A model generated the notes under the pieces. That model did no database searches. It saw only the letters and a program-made list of their open reading frames with translations, and was not told the DNA's origin. Shown piece after piece: positions 23,282 through 31,527 of a stretch of 64,000 nucleotides of DNA (the first letter of the stretch is position 1; each line of letters opens with the position of its first letter). The position numbers and the translations under genes were made by a program. The stretch is from Accumulibacter sp. (lineage in GTDB: Bacteria > Pseudomonadota > Gammaproteobacteria > Burkholderiales > Rhodocyclaceae): contig NZ_JAPUVI010000093.1 in the NCBI RefSeq assembly GCF_029255285.1, forward strand, positions 1 to 64,000. Reading direction: 5' to 3'.

Positions 23282-24028
23282 ATGATCGCCGTTATCGGTG
23301 GCAGCGGTTTGACTCAGTTCGCCGGGCTAGAGCTTGACGATCGTCGACGCGTGCGCACGCCCTATGGCGAGCCTTCGGCGGCGCTCAGTTTTGGCCGCGT
23401 GAGCGGCCGCCCGGTCGTCTTTCTGGCCCGCCACGGCGACGAGCACGACATTCCACCGCACCAGGTCAACTATCGCGCCAACCTCTGGGCCTTGTCTGAA
23501 TGTGCTCCCAGCGGAGTCGTGGCGGTGGCCGCCGTGGGCGGCATTCGCCGGGATCTGCGGCCTGGTGACTTGCTGATTCCCCACCAGATCATCGACTACA
23601 CCTGGGGTCGCGAGTCCTCCTACCACGTGTGGCCGGAACGGGCGGTGGCGCACGTCGATTTTACCGAGCCCTACGATGCCGCGTTGCGCCGCCGGCTGTG
23701 CCAGGCCGCGGCAGCGATCGGCGTTCCGGTTGGCGACAGCGCGGTCTATGCGGCGACACAGGGGCCGCGGCTGGAAACCGCCGCCGAGATCGACCGGCTG
23801 GAGCGCGACGGCGCCGACGTGGTCGGCATGACAGGCATGCCCGAGGCCGTTCTGGCCCGTGAACTGGCCCTTCCCTATGCGGCAGTCAACGTCGTCGCTA
23901 ACTATGCGGCTGGGCGTGGCGAAGCAGTCGGGGAGGCACTCGACATGGAAGCGATTCAGGCGGTGCTGCGGGAATCGATGCCGTCGGTGCGAGCGATTCT
24001 TTTGGAACTGCTGGCAAACGATGATTAG
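23282..24028 (+). CDS. S-methyl-5'-thioinosine phosphorylase (MTAP/PNP family)
   Basis: This 248-residue enzyme starts [10 protein letters not shown] and has the phosphate and ribose site [18 protein letters not shown]. It also carries [15 protein letters not shown], a GPRLET motif and [14 protein letters not shown], as in the methylthioadenosine phosphorylase family. The base-binding region reads NVVANYAAG, with Asn where true MTAPs have Asp. This favours 6-oxopurine specificity and the methylthioinosine phosphorylase seen in Pseudomonas (PA3004). It would yield hypoxanthine and methylthioribose-1-phosphate, and the adjacent HPRT would salvage the hypoxanthine. Confidence 0.85.
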   Translation: MIAVIGGSGLTQFAGLELDDRRRVRTPYGEPSAALSFGRVSGRPVVFLARHGDEHDIPPHQVNYRANLWALSECAPSGVVAVAAVGGIRRDLRPGDLLIPHQIIDYTWGRESSYHVWPERAVAHVDFTEPYDAALRRRLCQAAAAIGVPVGDSAVYAATQGPRLETAAEIDRLERDGADVVGMTGMPEAVLARELALPYAAVNVVANYAAGRGEAVGEALDMEAIQAVLRESMPSVRAILLELLANDD

Positions 24029-24554
24029 AGATGTCCTCAAGATGGGCGACCCGCGCCTGTGGCGATCGGCCAAACCTGTGGAGCAGTTTGCGACACCGGC
24101 ACTGCATGCGCTGATCGCCGATCTGGAAGACACCATGCGCCACCTCGACGGAGCCGGATTGGCGGCACCGCAGATCGGTGTCGATCTGCGGCTGGTGATT
24201 TTCGGCGTGGATCGGAACGTGCGCTATCCGGAGGCCGAACAGGTGCCGTGGACGGTCCTCATCAACCCGGTGCTGACGCCGCTGTCGTCGGAGGTCGAAG
24301 AAGCTTGGGAAGGCTGTCTGTCGGTGCCCGGCCTGCGCGGCTGGGTGCCACGCTGGCGACATTTGCGTTACACCGGCTTCGACGCTTCCGGTCGGCCGAT
24401 CGATCGTCGCGTCGCGGGTTTTCATGCTCGCGTCGTGCAGCACGAATGCGATCATCTCGACGGTATTCTTTACCCGATGCGAATCAAGGATTTCACCCGC
24501 TTCGGTTTCGTCGACCAGTTGTTTCCGGACGGCGGCGCCGGAGCGGCCGAGTAG
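24021..24554 (+). CDS. def: peptide deformylase
   Basis: This 177-residue iron-dependent hydrolase removes the formyl group from nascent proteins. All three motifs are intact: [18 protein letters not shown] (Cys metal ligand) and QHECDHLDG (two His ligands and catalytic Glu). The start ATG lies inside the end of the phosphorylase gene (8-bp overlap). A second def copy elsewhere is likely, since this one is not in the usual def-fmt pair. The HECDHLDG site keeps full activity plausible. Confidence 0.93.
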   Translation: MIRDVLKMGDPRLWRSAKPVEQFATPALHALIADLEDTMRHLDGAGLAAPQIGVDLRLVIFGVDRNVRYPEAEQVPWTVLINPVLTPLSSEVEEAWEGCLSVPGLRGWVPRWRHLRYTGFDASGRPIDRRVAGFHARVVQHECDHLDGILYPMRIKDFTRFGFVDQLFPDGGAGAAE

Positions 24555-24564
24555 CGGATCATTG

Positions 24565-25074
24565 ATGAGGAAGGCAGCCGTGGCACGACAGCGAATCCGG
24601 ATACTCTTCGTCTGCATGGGCAACATCTGCCGCTCGCCGCTGGCCGAAGCCGTGACCCGCGGCATGGCTCAGCGGCAAGGCTTGGCGGCGATGCTCGAAG
24701 TGGACTCGGCCGGCACGCACGGGCACTATCATGCCGGCGAGACGCCGGATCCGCGCGCGCAGCGTGTCGCCGCCAAGCGCGGCTACGACTTGTCCGGAAT
24801 TCGCGCGCGCCCGGTCATCGAGGCGGACTTCGAACGCTTCGACCGCCTCTTGGCGATGGACGAAGCCAATCTGTCCGCTTTGCGGCGCCAGTGCCCCGAC
24901 GCCAGCCGGACGAAGCTCGGTCTTTTCCTCGACTACGCCGAGGGTCTTGGCGTGGCCGAGATTCCTGACCCGTATTACGGCGCCGAATCGGGCTTCGAAC
25001 GGGTTATCGACCTTTGCGAACTGGCGGGAAGAGGCTTGCTGGCGGCTTGCGCGCGCGGCGATCTGGCGCGCTAG
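24565..25074 (+). CDS. low-molecular-weight protein tyrosine phosphatase
   Basis: This 169-residue protein has the P-loop VCMGNICRS (CX5R; Cys about residue 17 and Arg at 23) and the general-acid Asp in the IPDPYYG loop, both characteristic of LMW-PTPs. Bacterial members act on tyrosine kinases of exopolysaccharide synthesis or on arsenate (the related ArsC class lacks the DPYYG form). There is no capsule kinase beside it; it follows def by 10 bp with a GAGG near the start. A slightly extended N-terminus (MRKAAVARQRIR) precedes the domain. Confidence 0.9.
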   Translation: MRKAAVARQRIRILFVCMGNICRSPLAEAVTRGMAQRQGLAAMLEVDSAGTHGHYHAGETPDPRAQRVAAKRGYDLSGIRARPVIEADFERFDRLLAMDEANLSALRRQCPDASRTKLGLFLDYAEGLGVAEIPDPYYGAESGFERVIDLCELAGRGLLAACARGDLAR

Positions 25075-25474
25075 CGGCTGGACGGACGATCATCGGCCGC
25101 AGGAGACCTGTCAAGGGGTCGTCCCGGTCGGCGCGCTACGCCAGCGTATCCATCGTGTTTAGCGTGCGCCGTGCAAAGGCGCTGTCTTCCAGCGGGTGCG
25201 AATCCCACCCGGCAACTTTCGCTGCGGCCGGCAGCAACTGGAGCAGTCGTGGAGATAACGAAGCGGCTGAAGCCTCTGATGTAGAGGGTTCTGTAAGGAA
25301 CTTGGCGAACATGCAGGCCGTAATGTGAATGAATATCGAGCAGGCCTCGAAAATGATAATGCGGAAGCCGACTCGCCGGGAAGCGGGGAAGGCCGTTGTT
25401 ACAGGCGAATGCGAGCGAAATGCCGTCTGTGGTTCCGCCGGGGTAATGGTGACGGCATGTGTGCGTTGGGGTAG

Positions 25475-26038
25475 GCCCGTCGCTGGTCGGCGCAAATCGT
25501 CAATTACGCGGACGACTTCGTCATCTGCTGCAAAGTCCGGGCCGAGGATGCCATGGACGCGATGCGAGGAATGATGGCAAACCTGAAGCTGACGGTGAAC
25601 GACGACAAGACACACCTGTGTCAGATTCTGCGAGAGCGGTTCGACTTCCTGGGTTACACCTTCGGGCGGTGTTACAACCGCGAGACCGGGCGCGCCTACC
25701 TGGGTACTCGGCCGTCGCAGACGAGCATCCAACGGATGGTGGCAAGCATCACTCAGGAAACCGACCGCCGCCGAACCGTACTGGAGGCCGAGTTTGTCGT
25801 GGGGCGGCTGAACCGGAAACTGATCGGCTGGGCGAATTACTTTTGCCTGGGTCCAGTCAGTCCGGCCTATCGGGCGATCAATACCCACGTTACGCGACGG
25901 CTCCGCCGGTGGTTATGCAAGAAACACAAGGTCTCCGGAACCGGGTGGGCGCGCTACCCGAATCAGTACCTTTACGAGAAGTTGGGGCTGATCAATTTGC
26001 CGGCGAGGACCCATGACCTTCCGTGGGCGAAAGCATGA
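25475..26038 (+). pseudogene. C-terminal fragment of group II intron reverse transcriptase/maturase
   Basis: The frame is open from just after a TAG at 25472 to the TGA ending at 26038. It reads NYADDFVICC (RT active-site box), then KLTVNDDKTHLCQ, FDFLGYTFGRCY and GRAYLGTRPS, then the maturase X domain with NRKLIGWANYFCLGPVS and a PWAKA C-terminus. RT motifs 0-4 upstream of YADD, about 220 residues, are absent. No good start codon or RBS precedes the fragment; the first ATG is at 25553, after the YADD box. It therefore cannot make an active RT. Confidence 0.85.
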
Positions 26039-26050
26039 TGTCTTGTCCGA

Positions 26051-26084
26051 GAGCCGGATGCGCGAAATGCGCCTGTCCGGTTCG
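26051..26084 (+). ncRNA. group II intron ribozyme domain V
   Basis: A 34-nt hairpin starts with GAGCCGGA (containing the catalytic AGC triad), closes with TCCGGTTC and is capped by a GAAA tetraloop. This is the standard domain V architecture of bacterial group II introns. The two 8-bp halves pair fully. It directly follows the maturase stop, as expected for intron order, and is followed by a probable domain VI (about 26090-26130). Confidence 0.85.
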
Positions 26085-26130
26085 ATGAGCGGGATGTGGA
26101 AACGGGGCTAGGGCCAGGCTACTTGGGCAC

Positions 26131-26358
26131 CGTCAGACGAAAGGGGCGGAAACAGACAAGCTGAACCTACCGCTACCGCGCCACATCTCGACTCTACATA
26201 AGCTATTTTTTCTAAATTGCCGGCTCCTGGCACTGGCTCATCCCGCGCTTGCCCGAGTGCATCGCCCCACGGCGTTGCTACCCCTGGTCGGTGCAACGGG
26301 AATTCCTGTCGCCTCGAATTTGGGGCGCTGTGAGAGGCCTTGATCCCACCACCTGGAC
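26131..26358. other. scar region between intron remnant and ychF
   Basis: These 228 bp lie downstream of the intron. They contain an AT-rich run (about 26196-26220) and the short transposon fragment listed separately. No intact gene is visible. A terminator for ychF, which ends at 26359 on the minus strand, was not recognised. Confidence 0.5.
26244..26327 (+). pseudogene. short fragment of a zinc-ribbon transposon protein (repeat copy A)
   Basis: The plus strand reads RLPECIAPRRCYPWSVQREFLSP in one frame (split here as RLPECIAPRR and CYPWSVQREFLSP). The same sequence recurs, with about 80% identity at the DNA level by eye, at 36966-37047 inside a larger decayed element. Homology starts abruptly at the CGCGCTTGCCCGAG junction and ends near 26327. 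It is a solo fragment of the same transposon family, indicating at least two insertions or a rearrangement. Confidence 0.65.
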
Positions 26359-27450
26359 TCAGACGTTGAACAGAAAGTTCAGCACATCGCCGTCCTTGAC
26401 GATGTAGTCCTTGCCCTCGGCGCGCATCTTGCCGGCTTCCTTGGCGCCTTGCTCGCCCTTGCAGGCGAGGAAATCGGCGAGCGCGATCGTCTGCGCGCGG
26501 ATGAAACCGCGTTCGAAGTCGCTGTGGATGACGCCGGCGGCCTGCGGCGCCGTGTCGCCGACGTGAATGGTCCACGCCCGCACTTCCTTGACGCCGGCCG
26601 TGAAGTAGGTCTGCAGGCCAAGCAACTGGTAGGCGGCACGCACCAGACGGTTGAGCCCGGGCTCCGCGAAGCCGAGATCGGCGAGGAAGGCCTGTTTGTC
26701 ATCGTCGTCGAGATCGGCCAGTTCGGCCTCGATCTTGGCGCACAGGGCGACGACCGGCGCGCCCTCGGCCGCCGCGTGCTCGCGCAGGCGGTCGAGATGC
26801 GAGTTGTTCTCGAAGCCGTCCTCGAGCACGTTGCCGACGTACATCGTCGGCTTGATCGTCAGCAGGCATAGCGGTTTGAGCCGCGTTTTCTCGTCGCTGG
26901 ACAGCGCCAGCGTGCGCGCCGGCCGGCCGTCGTTGAGATGTGGCAGCAAACGTTCCAGAATGCCGACCAGCTTTTGCGCCTCCTTGTCGCCGGCCCTGGA
27001 TTTCTTGCTCTCGCGGTTGAGCGTGCGATCGACGGCGGCGAGGTCGGCGAGGGCCAGTTCAGTCATGATCGTTTCGATGTCCGAAAGCGGATCGACACGG
27101 CCTGCGACATGGACGACATTGTCGTCGTCGAAACAACGGACGACGTTGACGATGGCGTCGGTTTCGCGGATGTTGGCCAGGAACTTGTTGCCCAGACCTT
27201 CACCCTTCGAGGCGCCGGCGACCAGTCCGGCGATGTCGACGAACTCGACGATCGCCGGCTGCACGCGTTGCGGCTTGACGATCGCGGCGAGCTGCGCGAG
27301 TCGGGGATCGGGCACTTCGACGATCCCGACGTTCGGCTCGATCGTGCAGAACGGGTAGTTTTCGGCGGCGATTCCCGCCTTGGTCAGGGCATTGAAGAGA
27401 GTGGACTTGCCGACGTTCGGCAGGCCGACGATACCGCACTGGAGACTCAT
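26359..27450 (-). CDS. ychF: redox-regulated ATPase/GTPase YchF (Obg family)
   Basis: This 363-residue P-loop protein starts [17 protein letters not shown], with the G1 motif near residues 8-16, the G3 region [21 protein letters not shown] and the NPxE-type specificity motif altered as in ATP-preferring YchF. The C-terminal TGS domain (about 280-363) ends [16 protein letters not shown]. It associates with ribosomes and stress responses. ATG 27450 is the canonical start. It follows pth by 10 bp in the conserved prs-rplY-pth-ychF order. Confidence 0.96.
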   Translation of the reverse strand: MSLQCGIVGLPNVGKSTLFNALTKAGIAAENYPFCTIEPNVGIVEVPDPRLAQLAAIVKPQRVQPAIVEFVDIAGLVAGASKGEGLGNKFLANIRETDAIVNVVRCFDDDNVVHVAGRVDPLSDIETIMTELALADLAAVDRTLNRESKKSRAGDKEAQKLVGILERLLPHLNDGRPARTLALSSDEKTRLKPLCLLTIKPTMYVGNVLEDGFENNSHLDRLREHAAAEGAPVVALCAKIEAELADLDDDDKQAFLADLGFAEPGLNRLVRAAYQLLGLQTYFTAGVKEVRAWTIHVGDTAPQAAGVIHSDFERGFIRAQTIALADFLACKGEQGAKEAGKMRAEGKDYIVKDGDVLNFLFNV

Positions 27451-27460
27451 GCTCGAATTC

Positions 27461-28045
27461 CTATGGTGAGACGCTCTTGGCGTGCAGCAGTCGCTGCGCC
27501 GCGGCATAGTCGCCGGCGGCGAGGTCCGGCCAGGCCAGCAGACAGCGATCGATGGCGCGCTCTATCAGTTCGCGCTCTTCCCGCCGCGGCGCGGCGAGGA
27601 CGTAGTCGACGACCGCGTTGCGCTCGCCGGGATGGCCGATTCCGAGGCGCAGGCGCCAGAAGTCGGGAGTTGCCAGGCGTGCCTGGATGTCCTTCAGGCC
27701 GTTGTGTCCGCCGTTGCCGCCACCCTTCTTGAGCCGGGTCGTTCCCGGCGGCAGATCGAGGTCGTCGTGCACGACCAGCGTTTCGTCGGCCTCGATCTTG
27801 TAGAAACGGGCCAGTGCGCCGACGGACTGGCCGGAGAGATTCATGTAGGTCATCGGTTGCAGCAGCCACAGGTCGCCGACGCGCGCCAGACGGCCGAAGA
27901 ACTTTCCCTGAGGCGCGAGCGGCGCGCGCAAGCGCTGCGCCAGTTGGTCGATGAACCAGAAACCGACATTGTGCCGGTTGTCTTCATATTCGCCGCCCGG
28001 ATTGCCGAGGCCGACGATCAGGCGGGGTGGGGGCATGAAATCCAT
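27461..28045 (-). CDS. pth: peptidyl-tRNA hydrolase
   Basis: This 194-residue enzyme releases peptides from peptidyl-tRNA that has dropped off the ribosome. Family motifs are [22 protein letters not shown] (Asn and catalytic His), [23 protein letters not shown] and [12 protein letters not shown] second in-frame ATG nine bases downstream (28036) gives a start closer to family norms and may be the true one. The rplY terminator just upstream suggests pth-ychF have their own promoter or depend on read-through. Confidence 0.95.
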   Translation of the reverse strand: MDFMPPPRLIVGLGNPGGEYEDNRHNVGFWFIDQLAQRLRAPLAPQGKFFGRLARVGDLWLLQPMTYMNLSGQSVGALARFYKIEADETLVVHDDLDLPPGTTRLKKGGGNGGHNGLKDIQARLATPDFWRLRLGIGHPGERNAVVDYVLAAPRREERELIERAIDRCLLAWPDLAAGDYAAAQRLLHAKSVSP

Positions 28046-28055
28046 TGCGTCGGAG

Positions 28056-28100
28056 CAAAAACAGGCCGCCGTGGGCACCGGGTGCCGGACGGCGGCCTGG
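28056..28100 (-). terminator. rho-independent terminator after rplY
   Basis: On the minus strand a GC-rich stem (AGGCCGCCGT paired with ACGGCGGCCT around a loop of about 16 nt) is followed by GTTTTTG. It sits 19 bp after the rplY stop and ends just before the pth start. Confidence 0.75.
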
Positions 28101-28119
28101 CATCGAAGCGTGAAGCTTG

Positions 28120-28731
28120 TTAGGTCGCCGCCGCGGCGTCGGTACCTTCGTCGGACTCGGCGCCGCCCTTTCTGGCCGGGATCGACGCCACCACCGGATC
28201 TTCGTCGCCGTGCCTGATCGGCTTGACGCCGGCCGGGAAGACGAGATCCGAGACGTGCATGGCGTGACCGGAGTCGAGGTTCTTCAGGTCGACCTCGATG
28301 TAGGCCGGAAGATCCTGCGGCAGGCAGCTCACTTCGATATCGTTGAGGATGTGCGCGACGTTGCCGCCGCCGATCTTGACGCCCGGAGCGATGTCGGCAT
28401 TGATGAAGTGCAGCGGCACGCGCTGGTGAATGACGTGCGTCGTATCGACGCGCTGGAAGTCGCAGTGCAGGACCAGCGGTTTCCACGGGTGCATCTGTGA
28501 GTCGCGCAGGACGACGCTTTGTCGGTTGCCCTCGATGTTCAGCGTGAGCACGGAGGCGTGGAAAGCTTCCTTGCGCAGGTTGAGCAGAATGTCGTTGTGA
28601 TCGAGGTCGATCATCAGCGGTGCCGCCGAGCCTCCGTAGACGATGGCCGGAACCCTTTTTTCACGACGCAGGCGGCGGCTCGCTCCGGACCCCTGCAAAC
28701 TGCGCTGGCGCGCTTCAAGTTCGAATGTCAT
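28120..28731 (-). CDS. rplY: 50S ribosomal protein L25/general stress protein Ctc
   Basis: This 203-residue protein has an N-terminal L25 5S-rRNA-binding domain (about residues 1-95, [20 protein letters not shown]) and a C-terminal CTC beta domain, as in most non-enteric bacteria. It ends in an acidic Ala-rich tail. The start was set at ATG 28731, which has an AGGAG six bases upstream; a TTG two codons earlier is less likely. It lies between prs and pth in conserved order. Confidence 0.94.
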   Translation of the reverse strand: MTFELEARQRSLQGSGASRRLRREKRVPAIVYGGSAAPLMIDLDHNDILLNLRKEAFHASVLTLNIEGNRQSVVLRDSQMHPWKPLVLHCDFQRVDTTHVIHQRVPLHFINADIAPGVKIGGGNVAHILNDIEVSCLPQDLPAYIEVDLKNLDSGHAMHVSDLVFPAGVKPIRHGDEDPVVASIPARKGGAESDEGTDAAAAT

Positions 28732-28754
28732 AGACAACTCCTGGTTTGACGCAA

Positions 28755-28780
28755 ACCCCGCCCGCGACCAGGCGGGGGGT
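28755..28780 (-). terminator. hairpin between prs and rplY (terminator or attenuator)
   Basis: On the minus strand CCCCGCC and GGCGGGG form a 7-bp stem around an 8-nt loop followed by TTTGCG. The short T-run suggests partial termination, allowing some read-through into rplY. Confidence 0.5.
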
Positions 28781-28807
28781 TGGGAAATCCATCGTGCAGG
28801 GTGCGCC

Positions 28808-29758
28808 CTACTCGATGAACAATGAAGAAACCGAATCTTCGTTGCTGATCCGGCGAATCGTCTCGGCCATCACCTCGGCGACCGAAAGCTGCCGTATGCG
28901 CGGCGAGGTCAGTGCGTCCTCGCGCAACGGAATGGTATCGGTGACCACCAGTTCGTCGAGGTCGGAAACGTTGATCCGTTCGACGGCTTTTCCCGAAAGG
29001 ACCGGGTGTACACAGTAGGCGAGAACCTGCCGGGCACCGTGCTGCTTGAGCGCCGTTGCGGCCTTGCAGAGTGTTCCGGCGGTGTCGACCAGGTCGTCCA
29101 TGATGACGCAGGTGCGCCCGTCGACCTCGCCGATGATGTTCATCACCTCGGAAACATTGGCTTTCGGGCGACGCTTGTCGATGATCGCCAGATCGCACTC
29201 GAGACGCTTGGCCAGCGCGCGTGCGCGGACGACGCCGCCGACGTCGGGTGAAACGACCATCAGGTGCTCGAAATCCTTTTTCCAGACGTCGCCCAGCATG
29301 ATCGGCAGCGAATAGATGTTGTCCACCGGGATGTTGAAGAAGCCCTGAATCTGCTCGGTGTGCAGATCCATCGTCAAGACGCGATGCACGCCGGCCGCGG
29401 TCAGCAGGTCGGCGACCAGCTTGGCGGCGATCGGCACGCGCGCCGAACGAACGCGGCGGTCCTGGCGGGCGTAGCCGAAATAGGGAATGGCGGCAGTGAT
29501 GCGGGCGGCCGAGGCGCGCTTCAGCGCGTCGGTCATGACCAGCAACTCCATCAGATTCTCGTTGGTCGGCGCGCAGGTCGATTGCAGGATGAAGACGTCC
29601 ATGCCGCGCACGTGTTCCTGGATCTCGACGCTGATCTCGCCGTCGGAAAAGCGCCCGACGTGGGCGCGGCCGAGCGAGATGTTGAGACGCTTGACGACAT
29701 CGGCGGCCAGCGTGGGATTGGCATTGCCGGTGAATACCATCAGGCTGTCGTAGGCCAT
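28808..29758 (-). CDS. prs: ribose-phosphate pyrophosphokinase
   Basis: This 316-residue enzyme makes PRPP from ribose-5-phosphate and ATP for nucleotide, His and Trp synthesis. Signatures are [12 protein letters not shown], the [13 protein letters not shown] region ([13 protein letters not shown]), the flexible loop YARQDRR and the PRPP-binding motif [10 protein letters not shown]. The length equals the standard class I form. ATG 29758 has a typical MAYDSLMVF start. It lies downstream of tRNA-Gln and ispE, the usual betaproteobacterial order. Confidence 0.97.
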   Translation of the reverse strand: MAYDSLMVFTGNANPTLAADVVKRLNISLGRAHVGRFSDGEISVEIQEHVRGMDVFILQSTCAPTNENLMELLVMTDALKRASAARITAAIPYFGYARQDRRVRSARVPIAAKLVADLLTAAGVHRVLTMDLHTEQIQGFFNIPVDNIYSLPIMLGDVWKKDFEHLMVVSPDVGGVVRARALAKRLECDLAIIDKRRPKANVSEVMNIIGEVDGRTCVIMDDLVDTAGTLCKAATALKQHGARQVLAYCVHPVLSGKAVERINVSDLDELVVTDTIPLREDALTSPRIRQLSVAEVMAETIRRISNEDSVSSLFIE

Positions 29759-29803
29759 GGTGTGCTTCCTCTGGCGCCCGAAGAGCGGGGCCTATAAAGC
29801 AAG

Positions 29804-29829
29804 ACGGGCAGGTCAGGCTACCTGCCCGC
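29804..29829 (-). terminator. hairpin downstream of tRNA-Gln
   Basis: A nine-base stem (CGGGCAGGT with ACCTGCCCG) around a 6-8 nt loop lies 17 bp after the tRNA 3' end on the minus strand. The following bases (TCTTGCTTTA) are only moderately T-rich. It may end the tRNA transcript or mark processing before prs. Confidence 0.5.
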
Positions 29830-29845
29830 TTTGACGGAAATGGGA

Positions 29846-29922
29846 TGGCTGGGGAAGAAGGATTCGAACCTTCGAATGCCGGAATCAAAATCCGGTGCCT
29901 TAACCAACTTGGCGACTCCCCA
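29846..29922 (-). tRNA. tRNA-Gln(UUG)
   Basis: This 77-nt tRNA is encoded with its CCA end. The acceptor stem TGGGGAG pairs with TTCCCCA (one G-T wobble). The anticodon stem CCGGA/TCCGG carries loop TTTTGAT with anticodon TTG. The T arm has GGTTCGAATCC. It sits between ispE and prs, its usual place in Betaproteobacteria. Confidence 0.97.
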
Positions 29923-30037
29923 GCGGTCGCTCGCCAGCCTCGGTGGCGGGCGAGGCGCGCATTATAGCGAGGATTCGCCGGGAAAAAAAGCGCGCCGAGA
30001 AGAAATCCGCTGGTCGTCCAGCGTCGGCCGGCGGCGC

Positions 30038-30907
30038 TCAGTCGGCCAGCAGGCGTAGCGGATGCTCGGTGAGACCCGCGGCGAGCCAGCCGCGCAACCC
30101 CTCGGGTAGCTGTCGAAGAACCGCCGTGGCCTGCTCGCGCGTCGCAAACTCGGCGAAGACACAGGCTCCCGAACCAGTCATGCGGGCGGGGGCAAGGGCC
30201 GACAAACAGGCCAGATGCTCGGCGATGGCCGGATAACGAGCACAGGCGATCGCTTCGAGGTCATTGACGCCGAAGTCCGGGCGCCAATCGGAAGCGCTGA
30301 TCGGTAACGAATCGCGCTTCAGCTCGGCGGCGCCGAAAATCGCCGCCGTGGCCACCTGCACCGGCGGTTCGAGGACCACATACCAAGCCGGTGGCAGATC
30401 CAGTGCTTGCAGGGTCTCGCCGATTCCTTCGGCGAACGCGTTGCGCCCGAAGACGAAGACCGGCACGTCGGCGCCGAGCCGCAGGCCGATCTCCTGCAGT
30501 CGTCGTCGCGACAGGCCAAGCCGCCATAGGTGATTGAGCGCCAGCAGGACTGTCGCTGCGTCCGAACTGCCGCCGCCGAGACCACCGCCGAGCGGCAGGC
30601 GCTTCTCGATACGGATGTCAACTCCCACCCGGCAGCCGGTTTCGGCTTGCAGCAAGCGCGCCGCACGCACGGTCAGATCGCTCGCCGGCGCTACGCCCGG
30701 CAAGGGTGTTGCTAATTGCACGCGGTCGTCGCGGCGCGGCGTGAAGCGCAGCCGGTCGCCATGTCCGAGAAAGCGAAAAGCCGTCTGCAGCAGATGGTAG
30801 CCGTCCGTTCGCCGGCCGGTCACGTGTAGAAAGAGGTTGATCTTGGCTGGTGCCGGATAGACGCTGTGCCAGGTCCAGCCTTCGTCGGCCGCCGACATGC
30901 GCTTCAT
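30038..30907 (-). CDS. ispE: 4-diphosphocytidyl-2-C-methyl-D-erythritol kinase
   Basis: This 289-residue GHMP kinase phosphorylates CDP-methylerythritol in the MEP route to isoprenoids. Key segments are YPAPAKINLFLHVTGRRTDGYH (substrate-binding Lys), the ATP loop LPLGGGLGGGSSDAA, and ARMTGSGACVFAEF near the end. ATG 30907 was chosen because it overlaps the lolB stop by ATGA; an earlier in-frame ATG at 30931 and a later one at 30898 exist. It is coupled with lolB upstream and followed by tRNA-Gln. Confidence 0.95.
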   Translation of the reverse strand: MKRMSAADEGWTWHSVYPAPAKINLFLHVTGRRTDGYHLLQTAFRFLGHGDRLRFTPRRDDRVQLATPLPGVAPASDLTVRAARLLQAETGCRVGVDIRIEKRLPLGGGLGGGSSDAATVLLALNHLWRLGLSRRRLQEIGLRLGADVPVFVFGRNAFAEGIGETLQALDLPPAWYVVLEPPVQVATAAIFGAAELKRDSLPISASDWRPDFGVNDLEAIACARYPAIAEHLACLSALAPARMTGSGACVFAEFATREQATAVLRQLPEGLRGWLAAGLTEHPLRLLAD

Positions 30908-31527
30908 TCTTCGCTCGCCGGTGTCTGCCATTCGTCGATCCGCAGCCGCAGTTCGAAATAGCCTAGCCGTTCGACGAACAGGCGGCTAGGCAGAGCTTGC
31001 GACGCGTCGCTGTCGTAGGCGTAGTCGATGCGCCATTCTTCGTGCCGCCAGCTCAGCGGACGTTGCCGATCATCCAGGGTCAGCGTGGCGCCGTCCGGGT
31101 GACGGCCGCGCAGCCAGTCGACCAGCCGGTCGAGGGGCAGCGGATAGCCGATCAGCGATTGCAGCAGAAGATCCACCTTCTCGGCGTCTTGTGAGCTGCC
31201 GTCACTGCGCGTCAGACGTGCTCCGCCGGCGTCGCTGACGATTTCCGCCACGGCCTGGCCGAGCGGCGATGAGACGACCAACTCGTTGCGTTCGCCAGCA
31301 TGTCTCCAGCGCATGCTGCCGACGTAGCCCTTGCCCTCCTGGCGCACCGAAAAGCGGCCGTTGAGTGAGAAGGACTGCAGGCTGTCCCGCGCTACGTTCG
31401 CCGTGCCGGCAGGCGCTCGCGGCAGGGTGCAGCCGCTTGCGGCGAGCAGTCCGGCAAGCAGCAGGGCGCTGCCAACCCGATTCCAGACGATGGACGCGCC
31501 CTTCGTCGCACCGCGCTCCAAGGTCAA
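30904..31527 (-). CDS. lolB: outer membrane lipoprotein LolB
   Basis: This is the LolB receptor that accepts lipoproteins from LolA and inserts them in the outer membrane. A lipobox LLAASGC lies near residue 31, followed by LNGRFSVRQEGKGYVGSMRW and PLGQAVAEI, all matching the LolB fold. There is no ATG at the proper place. The likely start is TTG 31527, overlapping the TPR gene stop as TTGA, or TTG 31521. The protein has about 207 residues. The end overlaps ispE by 4 bp, so TPR-lolB-ispE form one coupled operon. Confidence 0.88.
   Translation of the reverse strand: MTLERGATKGASIVWNRVGSALLLAGLLAASGCTLPRAPAGTANVARDSLQSFSLNGRFSVRQEGKGYVGSMRWRHAGERNELVVSSPLGQAVAEIVSDAGGARLTRSDGSSQDAEKVDLLLQSLIGYPLPLDRLVDWLRGRHPDGATLTLDDRQRPLSWRHEEWRIDYAYDSDASQALPSRLFVERLGYFELRLRIDEWQTPASEE

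Larger units (their letters stand above)
25164..26130 (+). mobile_element. internally deleted group II intron
   Basis: The 5' boundary is a GTGCGCC start at 25164. About 300 bp of ribozyme domain sequence follows, including the stretch gtctgtggttccgccggggt near 25429-25448 that is familiar from ORF-bearing group II introns. The maturase frame then begins abruptly just before its catalytic YADD box, and a near-perfect domain V follows. The first two-thirds of the reverse transcriptase is missing, so self-mobility is lost. Splicing by a maturase supplied from elsewhere remains possible because the domain V core is intact. The 3' end near 26130 is estimated. Confidence 0.8.

Noticed and set aside
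24565-25074. Arsenate reductase (ArsC) for the low-molecular-weight phosphatase
   Set aside because: It keeps the phosphatase general-acid loop DPYYG and lacks the redox cysteines of thioredoxin-linked ArsC; it is also far from the ars locus.
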